Below, piece after piece: positions 1 through 9,729 of a DNA stretch of 64,000 bases. The position numbers and the translations under genes were made by a program. The notes beneath the pieces are model-generated. The model saw nothing but the letters and a program-made list of their open reading frames with translations, was not told the origin of the DNA and did no database searches. The number at the start of each line of letters is the position of its first letter. The first letter of the stretch is position 1. Source of the DNA: Selenobaculum gibii (GTDB taxonomy: Bacteria; Bacillota; Negativicutes; ICN-92133). The stretch spans positions 1,899,501-1,963,500 of the forward strand of contig NZ_CP120678.1 of NCBI RefSeq assembly GCF_030273445.1, in the 5' to 3' direction.

Positions 1-1606
1 GAATGCTTGTAATAAGATTTGTAATTTCCTGTGTTGCATTTTGAGATTGTTCTGCTAATTTTCTTACTTCTTCTGCTACAACGGCAAATCCTCTTCCCTG
101 TTCCCCTGCTCTAGCCGCTTCAATCGCTGCATTTAATGCTAATAAATTAGTTTGTCCTGCAATTCCAGAAATCGTATCAACGATTTGTCCGATTTGTTTT
201 GAGTTTTCTCCTAGTCTTGCTACAACTTCTGCTGAATCAACAACCGTCTTTTCAATTTGTGTCATTTGTTCAATTGCATCCGACATTAATTTTTGACCTT
301 GTTGTGCCTCTGTTGCTGTCTTATTAGAAATTTCACTTACTTTATTTGTTTGGTCTGCTACTTGTGCAACTTCATTTGCTACACCTGCAACTTCACTTGA
401 TGTTGCTTCTAACGTTACCATTTGATTTTGCATTCCTTCTGCCACGTTTACCACTGTTCCTGCAACATGATTTGCTGCTTCTGCAGATTGATGCGCACTT
501 GCTGTCAATTCTTCTGATGATGCTGCAATCATTTCCGAGGAACCGGATACTTGACGAATGAGATCTCTTAGGTTGTCACTCATTGTATTAAATGCCTTAA
601 CTAAAGTACCAATTTCATCATTTGTCGTTACTTGCAGCTTTTCTCCTTGTAAATCTCCATTCGACATCTTTTCAGCGCTATTCGTTAACATGATAATCGG
701 TTTTGTAATCATATTAGAGAAACGTAATCCTAGTACTAACAATACGATAATACTAATAATAGTGATAATAGTATAGTTGATTTTCATCGTTGCTAAATCG
801 CTATAAACAAAGCTTTCTTCAACCATAATACCTACAATCCAACCCATATGTTCTACTTTTGCATAGCTAAAAATCATTTTTTGTCCATTGACGTTCACTT
901 CAAAGTTTCCTTTATCATTAGTCTGCATCTCTTGCCAATGACTTTTAAATAATTCACTTTCTTGCATGTCTTTTTCTTCAATTCCGCCTTCACCTTGCGC
1001 AATTACAACTCCAGCTTTATCTATAATAAAGCCTTTTCCATGCTTATCAATATTTATGTTCTTTGCTATCTCGTTCATAATATCAAGAGAAATATCCATT
1101 GCCAAAACGCCTTGCGTTTTCCCCATAGCATCTTTATATGGAACTGCTGCACTAATAACATTTTTTTTAGTACCAATATCCATATATACATCAGTGAATA
1201 TCAAGGTCCCTGAATTTTTTGCATTTACATACCACCCACGGGTAGTCGGATTATAGTCTGGTGGTAGAATATCTGCTTCATTCGATCTAATAAATAGACC
1301 ATTTTCTCTCCCATTATAAAAATTTTGAACATCTTTATCATTCGCTAATCCCATTACAGACCCTTTTGCATTGATGATATCTTCCGGCATATGTAAAAAA
1401 GTATCTGCAATCATTGTCATTTTATTCGCTTTCGACATCATCCAGCTGTCGACTTCATATGCTTGCTGATCGACAATCATAGCTAACCTGCTTTCAATAC
1501 TTTCTGTTAATTGCTTTTGAGAATTATAATATCCAATCCCCGATACAATAATTAAAATCGCTGCGATAACTGCAATTAACACCAAAAATTTATTTTTCAT
1601 CCCCAT
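1..1606 (-). CDS. Methyl-accepting chemotaxis protein, dCache-type (3' part beyond window)
   Basis: Membrane chemoreceptor that passes an external signal to the CheA/CheW kinase. About 535 codons are visible and the reading frame is open at the window edge, so the C-terminus is missing. A first membrane helix spans about residues 7-27. A periplasmic sensing region of about 215 residues (with RGWYVNA and AMDISLD, typical of double-Cache domains) follows. The second helix is near 266-288, then HAMP, then the coiled-coil signalling domain. The receptor hairpin tip is clear ([19 protein letters not shown], then [18 protein letters not shown]). I chose ATG 1606 because AGAAGGGA lies just upstream; ATG at 1610 runs into a stop after six codons. 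Two TATAAT-like boxes lie within 50 bp upstream. It is monocistronic here. The ligand cannot be named. Confidence 0.93.
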   Translation of the reverse strand, partial: MGMKNKFLVLIAVIAAILIIVSGIGYYNSQKQLTESIESRLAMIVDQQAYEVDSWMMSKANKMTMIADTFLHMPEDIINAKGSVMGLANDKDVQNFYNGRENGLFIRSNEADILPPDYNPTTRGWYVNAKNSGTLIFTDVYMDIGTKKNVISAAVPYKDAMGKTQGVLAMDISLDIMNEIAKNINIDKHGKGFIIDKAGVVIAQGEGGIEEKDMQESELFKSHWQEMQTNDKGNFEVNVNGQKMIFSYAKVEHMGWIVGIMVEESFVYSDLATMKINYTIITIISIIVLLVLGLRFSNMITKPIIMLTNSAEKMSNGDLQGEKLQVTTNDEIGTLVKAFNTMSDNLRDLIRQVSGSSEMIAASSEELTASAHQSAEAANHVAGTVVNVAEGMQNQMVTLEATSSEVAGVANEVAQVADQTNKVSEISNKTATEAQQGQKLMSDAIEQMTQIEKTVVDSAEVVARLGENSKQIGQIVDTISGIAGQTNLLALNAAIEAARAGEQGRGFAVVAEEVRKLAEQSQNATQEITNLITSI

Positions 1607-1754
1607 ACATATCCCTTCTTTCAGCATATTATACATTTATTATAACAAAATTCTAAAATAAGTTCATTGTTTTTTAGCTATTATTGTTATTTTGTGAAAT
1701 AAGTCCTAGGAAAATTAAAGACTGATTCACGTTGAACTTCTCTAGAGGAAATAA

Positions 1755-2445
1755 GCATGCAAAAAAAATCCACCAGCTTAGCTGGTGGTATTTCATATGA
1801 CGCCTGAAAGGCTACTTTACCAACAACATCAACAGGCGCATATGACGTCCTACAGCCGCATAAGTTTATTACTTGCTACCCGTGAACGGGTTATAGAACT
1901 CCTTAAAACTTAATTGATCATATATTTTATCTTCATGTAACTGATTCGCTATGTACTCTACTATTTTTTATCGTTTTTTCCTGCTGTATCTACATAAAAT
2001 CCTCTACACCAAAATCTTCTGTTTCCATATTTGTATTTAAGATTTGCATATCTATCAAATATCATTAGGCTGCTTTTTCCTTTTAGATATCCTACAAATG
2101 CTGATACACTCATTTTCGGTGGTATTTCTACTAGCATATGTATATGATCTGAACAAACTTCGGCTCGTACTTCCATTCACATAATTCTCTTAATATCTGA
2201 GCGATTTCTTTACGCTTCTCTCCATAAAATATTTTCCTTCTATATTTTGGTGCAAATACTATATGATATTTACATCTCCATTTTGTATGTGCTAGGCTAT
2301 TAGTGTCATCCTTTTGAATAGCCTCCTTTTGATTTTAGTTGCGGCTAATCAGACCTCTTCTAAATTTATCAAAAGGAGTTTTACTATTCATAGCTAAAGC
2401 TTTTCTGAACCACTGGCACAGCCAGTGGTTTTCTTTATACAAAAA
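1755..2445 (-). mobile_element. Degenerate IS200/IS605-family insertion sequence
   Basis: A stretch of about 690 bp, the usual length of IS200-type elements, contains a broken Y1 transposase gene and is bounded by subterminal hairpins instead of terminal inverted repeats. One hairpin (1770-1788, CCACCAGC/GCTGGTGG) lies beyond the 3' end of the transposase and the other (2408-2430, AACCACTGG/CCAGTGGTT) beyond its 5' end. There is no accessory TnpB gene. Exact ends are not certain because this family makes no target duplication. The element lies between the chemoreceptor gene and the nuoN terminator. Confidence 0.8.
1869..2319 (-). pseudogene. tnpA: IS200/IS605-type TnpA transposase, frameshifted
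   Basis: Three frames together rebuild a Y1 HUH single-strand transposase. The N-terminus reads DTNSLAHTKWRCKYHIVF in one frame up to LCEWK. A small out-of-frame deletion follows, and the next frame (2161-1961) carries the HUH pair in CSDHIHMLVEIPPKMSV and runs to FWCRGFYVDTAGKND. An A-run near 1966-1971 has six A where seven would keep the frame. The C-terminus, IVEYIANQLHEDKIYDQLSF to the TAA at 1871, is therefore in a third frame. The catalytic tyrosine expected in VEYIANQ is cut off from the HUH motif. No ATG begins the gene; ATT at 2319 follows a GGAGG. The copy should be inactive. Confidence 0.85.
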
Positions 2446-2480
2446 GACTGATTCAACATAAAAGTTTGAATCAGTCTTTA
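2441..2480 (-). terminator. Intrinsic terminator after nuoN
   Basis: Perfect inverted repeat AAAGACTGATTCAA (2443-2456) and TTGAATCAGTCTTT (2466-2479). In the minus direction it is followed by TTTTT. It lies about 80 bp past the nuoN stop and so ends the nuo operon. Confidence 0.85.
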
Positions 2481-2559
2481 AAATTATAATATAAATCTCT
2501 GGATAGCAATTTTTAAGATTCAGTTGGCCTTAAAACTTCATATGAAACAAGCGCGCCGT

Positions 2560-3987
2560 TTATCTCATAAATGTTTGCGATGCAATGTTCGTAATCAATG
2601 CAACTTTTTCTGGGCAAATCCCAATTAAAATTGTTGCAATTGAGCTAATTAATACTACCGCTCGAATTGCGCCAGAAATTACAATTTTGGTTTCATCTTC
2701 ATCGTATTCCATATACATTGCTTTTGCTACCATCAAATAATAATATACAGAGATCATCGACATGATAAAGCCGACAAATGCCAACCATAAATAGCCTTGT
2801 TCAACAACAGCAGTAAATAAATACAATTTACCAACAAAACCAGCTGTTGGTGGAATTCCAGCCATAGAGAGTAGCGAAATCGTCATCACAGCTGCTAAAA
2901 TTGGAGCTGTCCTCGATAACCCCTTAATATCTTTCGTATCTGTGCCACCTTTATATTTATCAATCACAGCAAGCACAGCAAAAGCACCTACATTCGCAAA
3001 TACATATAAAAGCGCATAAAACATTACCGCTTTCATTCCTGCCACATCAGCGGCTACGATACCGACCATCATATAGCCTGCTTGTGCAATCGAAGAATAT
3101 GCTAGCATTCTTTTTAAATTTTCTTGACGAATTGCCATAATATTACCAAATATCATACAAATTGCTGCAAAAATAGAGAGTATCGGTAACCAATAGTCAG
3201 CAGTAATCGGAAATGCCGTATATAAAATACGCATAAATACTGCTAAGCCTGCGGCTTTAGATCCCATTGCTAAAAGCGCTGTTATAGGAGTTGGTGCTCC
3301 TTGATAAATATCAGGCGCCCACATATGAAATGGAATGACTGATAATTTAAAGAAGAATCCAATCATCACCATTGTAATCCCTGCAAGTCCTGCTGCATAA
3401 AACAAATGATAATTCATACAAATGCCTGCAAAAGTAATCTGACTTGTCACACCATACACCAAACTGATTCCATATAACATCACTGCTGTAGATGCAGAAC
3501 CTATCAATAAATATTTTACTCCGGCTTCACTTGATAAACGATTTCCTAACTTATAGCCAACTAAAATATAAAATGAAATCGTCATTAATTCTAACCCAAC
3601 AAACATTGTTAAGAAATCATTCGCTGATGCCATTACCATCATACCTAATAAAGCAAACAGTAAAATAACATAATATTCACCACGATATTTTGGCAATGTC
3701 TCTACATAATCTAAGGAAAATAAAATGGTAAATCCTACAGATAAAATAAAGAGTTGTTTAAAGAATATCGCAAAGTTATCTAAGATAAATAAATTTTGAT
3801 AAAAATATTCACTATGTCCTAAATGATACTGAGTGAACGTATGAAGAAATAAACCAAGCAGACCAAAAATCGCAATATAACCAATACTGCGTCGTGTCTC
3901 TTTTGCCGGCAGAATTAAATCAACTGCCATTAAAACTAATGCTAATACTAAAACTAGCAGCTCTGTGCTGATTATCGAAAAATTCAT
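2560..3987 (-). CDS. nuoN: NADH-quinone oxidoreductase-type subunit N
   Basis: Antiporter-like membrane subunit of respiratory complex I, one of the three large proton-pumping subunits (L, M, N). The 475-residue protein is a run of about 14 hydrophobic helices with charged residues buried in helices, and segments typical of the family such as GLELMTISFYILVGYKLG and KLSVIPFHMWAPDIYQGAPT (the Mrp-antiporter domain). I placed the start at ATG 3987, which overlaps the nuoM stop as ATGA and has GGAGG nine bases upstream. A GTG two codons earlier is too close to that site. It is the last gene of the operon and is followed by a strong terminator. Confidence 0.97.
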   Translation of the reverse strand: MNFSIISTELLVLVLALVLMAVDLILPAKETRRSIGYIAIFGLLGLFLHTFTQYHLGHSEYFYQNLFILDNFAIFFKQLFILSVGFTILFSLDYVETLPKYRGEYYVILLFALLGMMVMASANDFLTMFVGLELMTISFYILVGYKLGNRLSSEAGVKYLLIGSASTAVMLYGISLVYGVTSQITFAGICMNYHLFYAAGLAGITMVMIGFFFKLSVIPFHMWAPDIYQGAPTPITALLAMGSKAAGLAVFMRILYTAFPITADYWLPILSIFAAICMIFGNIMAIRQENLKRMLAYSSIAQAGYMMVGIVAADVAGMKAVMFYALLYVFANVGAFAVLAVIDKYKGGTDTKDIKGLSRTAPILAAVMTISLLSMAGIPPTAGFVGKLYLFTAVVEQGYLWLAFVGFIMSMISVYYYLMVAKAMYMEYDEDETKIVISGAIRAVVLISSIATILIGICPEKVALITNIASQTFMR

Positions 3988-5519
3988 TTGCACATCCCTC
4001 CCAGTAAAGTCGGTGCATCACTTAATTGAGCAAATAAAGGCATTAGCGGTTCTACACCACTATTAATCACACCCATTAAAAGTTGAGGGAATATACCAAA
4101 ACCAATTAAGACGATACCCAAAAGAATAAGCGGCATTAATTCCACGCCTTTAGCATCACGATATTTATCAAAACGTACTGAACGTGGACCAAACAATACT
4201 TTAGCTAATACCCGTAAGGTATATAAAGCGGTAAAGATAATGCCTGAAATTGCTAAAACCGCACAAACTGGATATTCACCAAAGGAACCAACAAAAATTG
4301 TAAATTCCGGCACGAATCCAATTAATCCAGGTAATCCAAGTGATGCCATCCCTGCAAGCATAAAACCTACTGCTATGCGTGGCATCTGATGAGCTAAACC
4401 ACAAAGCTCATCTACACTGCGTAAATGCGTTTTCTCATAAACATAACCAATCATCGCAAAGAACAATGCACTCATCACACCATGTGCAACCATATTGGCA
4501 ATCGCACCATTCACACTAATTACATTGAGTGCTGCAAAACCTAATAATACATATCCCATATGTGATACCGAAGAATATCCAATCACATATTTTAAATCTT
4601 TTTGCGCTAAAGCAATATACGCTGCATAAACAACATTAATCATTGCCAAAGCCGCAATGAGCGGTGCCCAAAATTTTGCGCCTAAAGGCAATACAAGAAG
4701 ACCTAAACGAATCAAACCATATCCACCAATTTTTTTCAAAACACCAGCATGAATCATCGATACTGCTGTCGGTGCACCTGCGTATCCGTCTGGTGACCAA
4801 CTATGAAAAGGAAACATCGATAAAAGAGATCCAAAACCAATAAGCAATAACAAGAAAGCAAAGATTTGAAATTCTTCGCTAAAATGCCCCATCTGCTGTG
4901 CAGCTACAAGCGCCTCCATACTAAAGGTTCTAAGTGGCCCCGGATAGGCCTGTAAATAAAGCGCAACGATACCAACGAGCATGAATGCTGACCCCATTAA
5001 TAAATATATCGTTAATTTCATACCAGCATATTCTTTGGCAACTCGTTTTGTCGATCCCCAAATAAGTACCATGATATAAATTGGAATAACCACTAACTCA
5101 TAGCACAGTAAGAAAATAAATAAATCACGTGCAATAAATGTGCCTGTTACACCAGCAATCAAAACTAATAATAGAATAAAGAACTCTTTGGAACGATTAT
5201 CTATATTCCAGGAGCTAAATACTGCTGCCAAGCCAATTAAATTCGTTAATAATAACATAGGAAGCGATATTCCATCCACACCAACGGCATAAGCTACACC
5301 TAAGTCCGTAATCCACGGAATTTCTTCCACAAACTGCATTCCACCTAAAGAAATATCATAAGTTACATAAGCAAAAACTGTCATTCCTAAAGCTGCAATC
5401 ATCGATCCAGCAGCAATTAATTTTGCAACTTGTTTTGATTCTTTAGAAACAAAACAAAGCATCAATGAGCCGACAATCGGTGCTAGCAAAATCGCCGTCA
5501 TCAAAGGAAATTCACCCAT
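3984..5519 (-). CDS. nuoM: NADH-quinone oxidoreductase-type subunit M
   Basis: Second antiporter-like pumping subunit of complex I, 511 residues, near the usual length. It is almost wholly hydrophobic. It contains the family signature around ELVVIPIYIMVLIWG, with the conserved Glu on helix 5, and MFPFHSWSPDGYAGAPTAVS, which precedes the lysine-bearing helices of the proton half-channel. The ATG shares one base with the nuoL stop (TAATG), after AGGAGGTG, so translation is coupled. The end overlaps nuoN by four bases. No broken motif was seen. Confidence 0.97.
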   Translation of the reverse strand: MGEFPLMTAILLAPIVGSLMLCFVSKESKQVAKLIAAGSMIAALGMTVFAYVTYDISLGGMQFVEEIPWITDLGVAYAVGVDGISLPMLLLTNLIGLAAVFSSWNIDNRSKEFFILLLVLIAGVTGTFIARDLFIFLLCYELVVIPIYIMVLIWGSTKRVAKEYAGMKLTIYLLMGSAFMLVGIVALYLQAYPGPLRTFSMEALVAAQQMGHFSEEFQIFAFLLLLIGFGSLLSMFPFHSWSPDGYAGAPTAVSMIHAGVLKKIGGYGLIRLGLLVLPLGAKFWAPLIAALAMINVVYAAYIALAQKDLKYVIGYSSVSHMGYVLLGFAALNVISVNGAIANMVAHGVMSALFFAMIGYVYEKTHLRSVDELCGLAHQMPRIAVGFMLAGMASLGLPGLIGFVPEFTIFVGSFGEYPVCAVLAISGIIFTALYTLRVLAKVLFGPRSVRFDKYRDAKGVELMPLILLGIVLIGFGIFPQLLMGVINSGVEPLMPLFAQLSDAPTLLGGMCK

Positions 5520-7426
5520 TAAAAAGCACCTCCTGCCCGCATAAGTGCTAGCATCTTATACGCATAAAACAGACTAAATGCCAATAATGCGATTACACCG
5601 CAGAAAAAGACTGCTGCATATTGTTGTACTTGGCCAGTTTGTCCTCTGCTTAATAAGTTGCTAAACATTCCAGTAAATCTTGCCAATGCATTCACAATGC
5701 CATCGACAATATAAATATCAATTAAATATAAAATCTTACCTATACCATCAACAAAGTATTTTGTGAGTATTGCATAAAACTCATCAATATAATATTTATG
5801 GAAACTCCAGTCATAAAGACAACCAAATTTTTCGCTGATTGCATCCGCCGACCAACGTTTTGCAACATAAATATTCCAAGCTAAATACATTGCAAGTAAC
5901 GATAATATAATAGAGGTTCCCGCAATCGTATAATCAATCCCGCCATGATGCGGAGATCCAAACCGTACCCAATCACCAAAGCCAAAAAGGTGTCCAAACA
6001 AACCACTCACTACTGCAAGTGTAGCCAAAACAATCAATGGTAACTTCATGCTAAATGGTGCTTCATGTGGTGTATGTTCATTTCGCGCTTCGCCGAAGAA
6101 AGTCACGAATAATAATCTAAACATATAGAAGGCCGTCATAAAGGCCGTAAGCGTTGCCAGTAAATATAGTGGCGTACTAACCGCCGCCGCTGCCGCTAAA
6201 ATTTCATCTTTAGAAAAGAAACCGGCAAATGGAGGAAGTCCAGAAATTGCAAGGACACCAATTGTCATTGTAGCAAAGGTAACCGGCAATTTTTTTCTCA
6301 ATCCACCCATTTTAAAGATATCCGCCTCATCATGTAGAGCATGCATAACTGCACCTGCGCCTAAGAATAACAGTGCTTTAAAAAATGCATGTGTCATCAG
6401 GTGAAACATGGATGCAGTAAGCGATCCTACGCCTAAAGCAAGCATCATATAGCCAAGCTGACTTACTGTAGAATATGCCAAAATACGTTTAATTTCACGT
6501 TGTGTAAATGCAATGCTAGCAGCAAAAAATGCAGTAAATGCTCCAAGCCATGCAATCACATCCATCACAAAAGGTAACTGACTAAATAAGAAATAAGCTC
6601 TAGCAATCAAATATACCCCAGCTACGACCATTGTAGCCGCATGAATTAATGCCGATACTGGCGTTGGTCCTTCCATAGCATCAGGAAGCCATACATGCAA
6701 AGGAAACTGACCAGATTTACCGATTGGTCCAACAAAAAGAAGTAACGCAACTACTGTCAAAAATGCTGTACCATAGACTGCAATATAGCCTGGCAACATC
6801 TCACGAAGCGATACAAAATCTAGCGTACCAAACGTAATTTGTAATAATAAAATACCGAGCAGCAAACCAAAATCTCCGACACGCGTTGTAATAAAAGCTT
6901 TTTTCGCCGCTTCTCTTGCCGAGATTTTGTGAAAATAATAACCGATTAATAAATAAGAGCATAAACCTACCAGTTCCCAAAAAACAAATAGTTGAACAAA
7001 GTTTACAGCGATAACTAAACCAAGCATCGAAGCCGCAAACAATGATAAATATGCAAAGAACCGTCCAAAGCCATTGTCTCCATGCATATATCCTACAGAA
7101 TAAATCTGTACTAATAAAGAAACTAACGTAACAACAAATAACATCATCGCCGTCAATGGATCAATTAATACACCCATATCAATATGTAATCCAGGAATGC
7201 TCATCCAAGAAATTCTTTGTACAAATGGCGTTTCAACGGTGATATTTAAATTTAAAACCGCTTGTGCAATTCCAAGTGCCAAAGCAAAACTTGCTGTACT
7301 CATCGTAATCGCAACTGCTGCAGATAACCGCCAGCACTTTCTTACTCCAAGTCCAACAAACAAAAAAGCAATTGCAGGGAGTAGTGGAATCAACCAAGCG
7401 TGATGAAGTGCAAATTCACTAAACAT
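5519..7426 (-). CDS. nuoL: NADH-quinone oxidoreductase-type subunit L
   Basis: Largest antiporter-like subunit of complex I, 635 residues. The N-terminal domain and the proton-conducting antiporter domain are intact (ELVGLCSYLLIGYYFHK, then GPIGKSGQFPLHVWLPDAME and PTPVSALIHAATMV). A C-terminal extension after about residue 500 corresponds to the lateral amphipathic helix that runs along the membrane arm in characterised enzymes. A strong site, GGAAGGAGGAG, precedes the ATG. It is separated from nuoK by 14 bp, the widest gap among the membrane-subunit genes. Confidence 0.97.
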   Translation of the reverse strand: MFSEFALHHAWLIPLLPAIAFLFVGLGVRKCWRLSAAVAITMSTASFALALGIAQAVLNLNITVETPFVQRISWMSIPGLHIDMGVLIDPLTAMMLFVVTLVSLLVQIYSVGYMHGDNGFGRFFAYLSLFAASMLGLVIAVNFVQLFVFWELVGLCSYLLIGYYFHKISAREAAKKAFITTRVGDFGLLLGILLLQITFGTLDFVSLREMLPGYIAVYGTAFLTVVALLLFVGPIGKSGQFPLHVWLPDAMEGPTPVSALIHAATMVVAGVYLIARAYFLFSQLPFVMDVIAWLGAFTAFFAASIAFTQREIKRILAYSTVSQLGYMMLALGVGSLTASMFHLMTHAFFKALLFLGAGAVMHALHDEADIFKMGGLRKKLPVTFATMTIGVLAISGLPPFAGFFSKDEILAAAAAVSTPLYLLATLTAFMTAFYMFRLLFVTFFGEARNEHTPHEAPFSMKLPLIVLATLAVVSGLFGHLFGFGDWVRFGSPHHGGIDYTIAGTSIILSLLAMYLAWNIYVAKRWSADAISEKFGCLYDWSFHKYYIDEFYAILTKYFVDGIGKILYLIDIYIVDGIVNALARFTGMFSNLLSRGQTGQVQQYAAVFFCGVIALLAFSLFYAYKMLALMRAGGAF

Positions 7427-7440
7427 AAAACTCCTCCTTC

Positions 7441-7752
7441 CTACCCTTTCATGCCATCTAATTCGTCTGCATTCACAGTAAATTTATCGCGATAAATTCT
7501 AAACGCCAAGGCAAAACCTATTGCAACTTCAGCAGCCGCAACGGTAATTGAAAATATCGTCATTACTTGTCCCGTAAGATCACTTACTGGAACAAAATGA
7601 TTAAAAGCAATAAAATTAATATTCACTGCATTGAGCATTAACTCAATACACATCAAAATAGCAATAATATTTCTCTTTACAAATAAACCGTATAAACCTA
7701 TACAAAACAAGAGCGCGGCTAAAACTAAAAAATGTGTTAGACCAATCGTCAT
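7441..7752 (-). CDS. nuoK: NADH-quinone oxidoreductase-type subunit K
   Basis: Small membrane subunit of complex I (103 residues, three helices), homologous to MrpC. The two conserved buried glutamates of the central proton path are present, in [18 protein letters not shown] and in [11 protein letters not shown]. The start overlaps the nuoJ stop by four bases (ATGA). Length and charge pattern match the family exactly. Confidence 0.97.
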   Translation of the reverse strand: MTIGLTHFLVLAALLFCIGLYGLFVKRNIIAILMCIELMLNAVNINFIAFNHFVPVSDLTGQVMTIFSITVAAAEVAIGFALAFRIYRDKFTVNADELDGMKG

Positions 7753-8252
7753 ACTTCATCCGCCCCTTTTGCTAAAATAATTGCCCCGACCATTGCTACT
7801 AATAACAATGCAGCTGCAACTTCAAATGCGACAATATATTGATTAAGTAATAACTCAGCAATCCCGCCTACCGTATCAGTAAACAAATTCGCATCTAATT
7901 GCCAAGGTGTAGCAACAAAAATGCTAATCATTACAATGGCAAATAAACCGACTAAAAATAGCGATGTCATTTTATGTCCATGATCCGGATTTGAATCATC
8001 CATACTTTCACGTCTTGTTAACATTACCCCAAGCGTAATCAAAATCGCAACTGCTCCTGCATAGACAAGAATTTGAACTGCCGCTAGAAAATCTGCATGT
8101 AATAAGATATAAACACCAGCTACACCAATAAAAGATACAGTAAGAAGCAATGCACTATGCACTAAGTTTTTCTTTGCAACAACACCAATTGCTGCAAACA
8201 AAGTAACTGCTGCAAGCAGATAAAAAGCAACTGAATACACTAACTCATTCAT
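7749..8252 (-). CDS. nuoJ: NADH-quinone oxidoreductase-type subunit J
   Basis: Membrane subunit of complex I next to NuoK and NuoA, 167 residues with five predicted helices. The third helix is recognisable ([22 protein letters not shown]); it carries the conserved Tyr and the pi-bulge segment implicated in coupling. The gene begins eight bases inside the end of nuoI and its stop overlaps nuoK. The loop after helix three ([15 protein letters not shown]) is hydrophilic, as expected for the cytoplasmic side. Confidence 0.95.
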   Translation of the reverse strand: MNELVYSVAFYLLAAVTLFAAIGVVAKKNLVHSALLLTVSFIGVAGVYILLHADFLAAVQILVYAGAVAILITLGVMLTRRESMDDSNPDHGHKMTSLFLVGLFAIVMISIFVATPWQLDANLFTDTVGGIAELLLNQYIVAFEVAAALLLVAMVGAIILAKGADEV

Positions 8253-8652
8253 CTTCTTTCACCTCTTGCTGTTTTATTTTTATACAATCATACTCTGTAT
8301 CTTTTTTGAAATAAACCGCATTTTCATAGTTTTTATCCCATGTTAAACACTTTACTGGACATGCTTCTAAGCATAAATTGCAATACATACATCTTCCTGA
8401 ATGATGTATATACTTCTCAAGATGCCTTTTTTTATTTTCATCTACACTAACATCAATGGAAATTGCTTCGTTTGGGCAAGAAATCGAACACATTTTACAT
8501 CCGATACATTTATCCTGATCAACAATTAATTGCCCACCGCGAAAACGCTCTGACATCGGCAATTTTTCTTCTGGATATTGAACGGTTTCCTTTTTCCCAA
8601 AACAATGTTTCCATGTGATGCCCATTCCGGTTAGTAAACCTTTGCCCCACAT
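8245..8652 (-). CDS. nuoI: NADH-quinone oxidoreductase-type subunit I, 2x[4Fe-4S] protein
   Basis: Peripheral ferredoxin-like subunit holding clusters N6a and N6b, which pass electrons to N2 in NuoB. Two full cluster motifs are present: CIGCKMCSISCP near residue 50 and CMYCNLCLEACP near residue 90. The protein is 135 residues, shorter than the enteric form because the C-terminal tail is reduced. An N-terminal amphipathic segment (LLTGMGITWKHCFG) fits the known membrane-facing helix. Because no nuoE, nuoF or nuoG is present, this is the most distal iron-sulphur subunit the operon encodes and so a plausible entry point for electrons. Confidence 0.95.
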   Translation of the reverse strand: MWGKGLLTGMGITWKHCFGKKETVQYPEEKLPMSERFRGGQLIVDQDKCIGCKMCSISCPNEAISIDVSVDENKKRHLEKYIHHSGRCMYCNLCLEACPVKCLTWDKNYENAVYFKKDTEYDCIKIKQQEVKEDE

Positions 8653-8664
8653 GTCATTTCACTC

Positions 8665-9702
8665 CTAACATAACCATCTATACACGTATACACCAATACC
8701 TGTTAATAATACATTAACTAATGCTACAGGCAATAGTACTTTCCAACCAAAAGATAGCATCTGATCTACCCTAAAGCGTGGGAATGTCCATCTAAACCAC
8801 ATAAAGATAAAAATCATTGCAAACACTTTAATCCAGAACCATAACATTCCCGGCAAATACGGACCATGCCAACCACCTAAAAATAAAGTCGTTGTCAAAA
8901 TAGATGCCGCCAATAAATTTGCATATTCGGCTAAGAAAAATAAAGCCCAGCGCATACCACTATACTCAGTAAATGGGCCACCAATAATCTCTGATTCCCC
9001 TTCTACTAAGTCAAACGGAGTACGATTCGTTTCCGCAGTCGCACAAATAACAAAAATTAAAAAAGCTAGAGGTTGTAATGCAATAAACCAAACTTCAGAC
9101 TGCATTTCTACAATTGTACTCATTTTCATTGAACCGGTAATCATCACAATACCAAGCAATGCAAACACCAGTGGAATTTCATAGCTAAGCATCTGCGCTA
9201 CCGTACGCATTGCACCAATAAGCGAGTATTTATTATTCGATGCAAAACCACCCATTAAAAAAGGCAATACCGATTGAGCAGAAATTGCAATCACAAAGAA
9301 AATCCCAATATTCAAATCTGCAAAAATCGCACCATCATCAAAAGGAAACACAGAATATACAAGTGCCGCTGGCACAAATAACAACATTGGTGAAAGCGCC
9401 CAGACAATTTTATCTACCCGTTCGGGGATAATATCCTCTTTTCCTAACAGCTTCAACATATCAGCTACCGATTGTAAAGTTCCTCGTGGGCCAACACGAT
9501 TCGGCCCTAGCCGAACCTGCATAAACCCGCATATTTTTCGCTCCATATAAACAAGAACAATTGCGGATGTTAAAACAACACCAAATATTCCACCAATTTT
9601 TACAAAAAGCATAATTATACTAACGATATCCATATTGCCGATGAACGCCATAAGTAAATTTTCTATCCAATCGGCAACAGACATCAATATCCCGCTATGC
9701 AT
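8665..9702 (-). CDS. nuoH: NADH-quinone oxidoreductase-type subunit H
   Basis: Membrane subunit that links the peripheral arm to the pump and forms much of the quinone chamber. It has 345 residues and about eight helices. Family signatures are present: MERKICGFMQVRLGPNRVGP near residue 55 and AETNRTPFDLVEGESEIIGG near 225, with the acid-rich loop of the E-channel. A C-terminal motif (WFRWTFPRFRVDQML) is also conserved. The gene follows nuoD by 27 bp and precedes nuoI by 12 bp. Confidence 0.97.
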   Translation of the reverse strand: MHSGILMSVADWIENLLMAFIGNMDIVSIIMLFVKIGGIFGVVLTSAIVLVYMERKICGFMQVRLGPNRVGPRGTLQSVADMLKLLGKEDIIPERVDKIVWALSPMLLFVPAALVYSVFPFDDGAIFADLNIGIFFVIAISAQSVLPFLMGGFASNNKYSLIGAMRTVAQMLSYEIPLVFALLGIVMITGSMKMSTIVEMQSEVWFIALQPLAFLIFVICATAETNRTPFDLVEGESEIIGGPFTEYSGMRWALFFLAEYANLLAASILTTTLFLGGWHGPYLPGMLWFWIKVFAMIFIFMWFRWTFPRFRVDQMLSFGWKVLLPVALVNVLLTGIGVYVYRWLC

Positions 9703-9729
9703 ACTCTCACCTGCCTAAACAAAAGTTTA

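Noticed and set aside
346-1256. Several plus-strand open frames within 346-1256
   Set aside because: They are antisense to the chemoreceptor gene, lack ribosome sites and have skewed compositions (Leu/Phe/Ile runs) typical of shadow frames.
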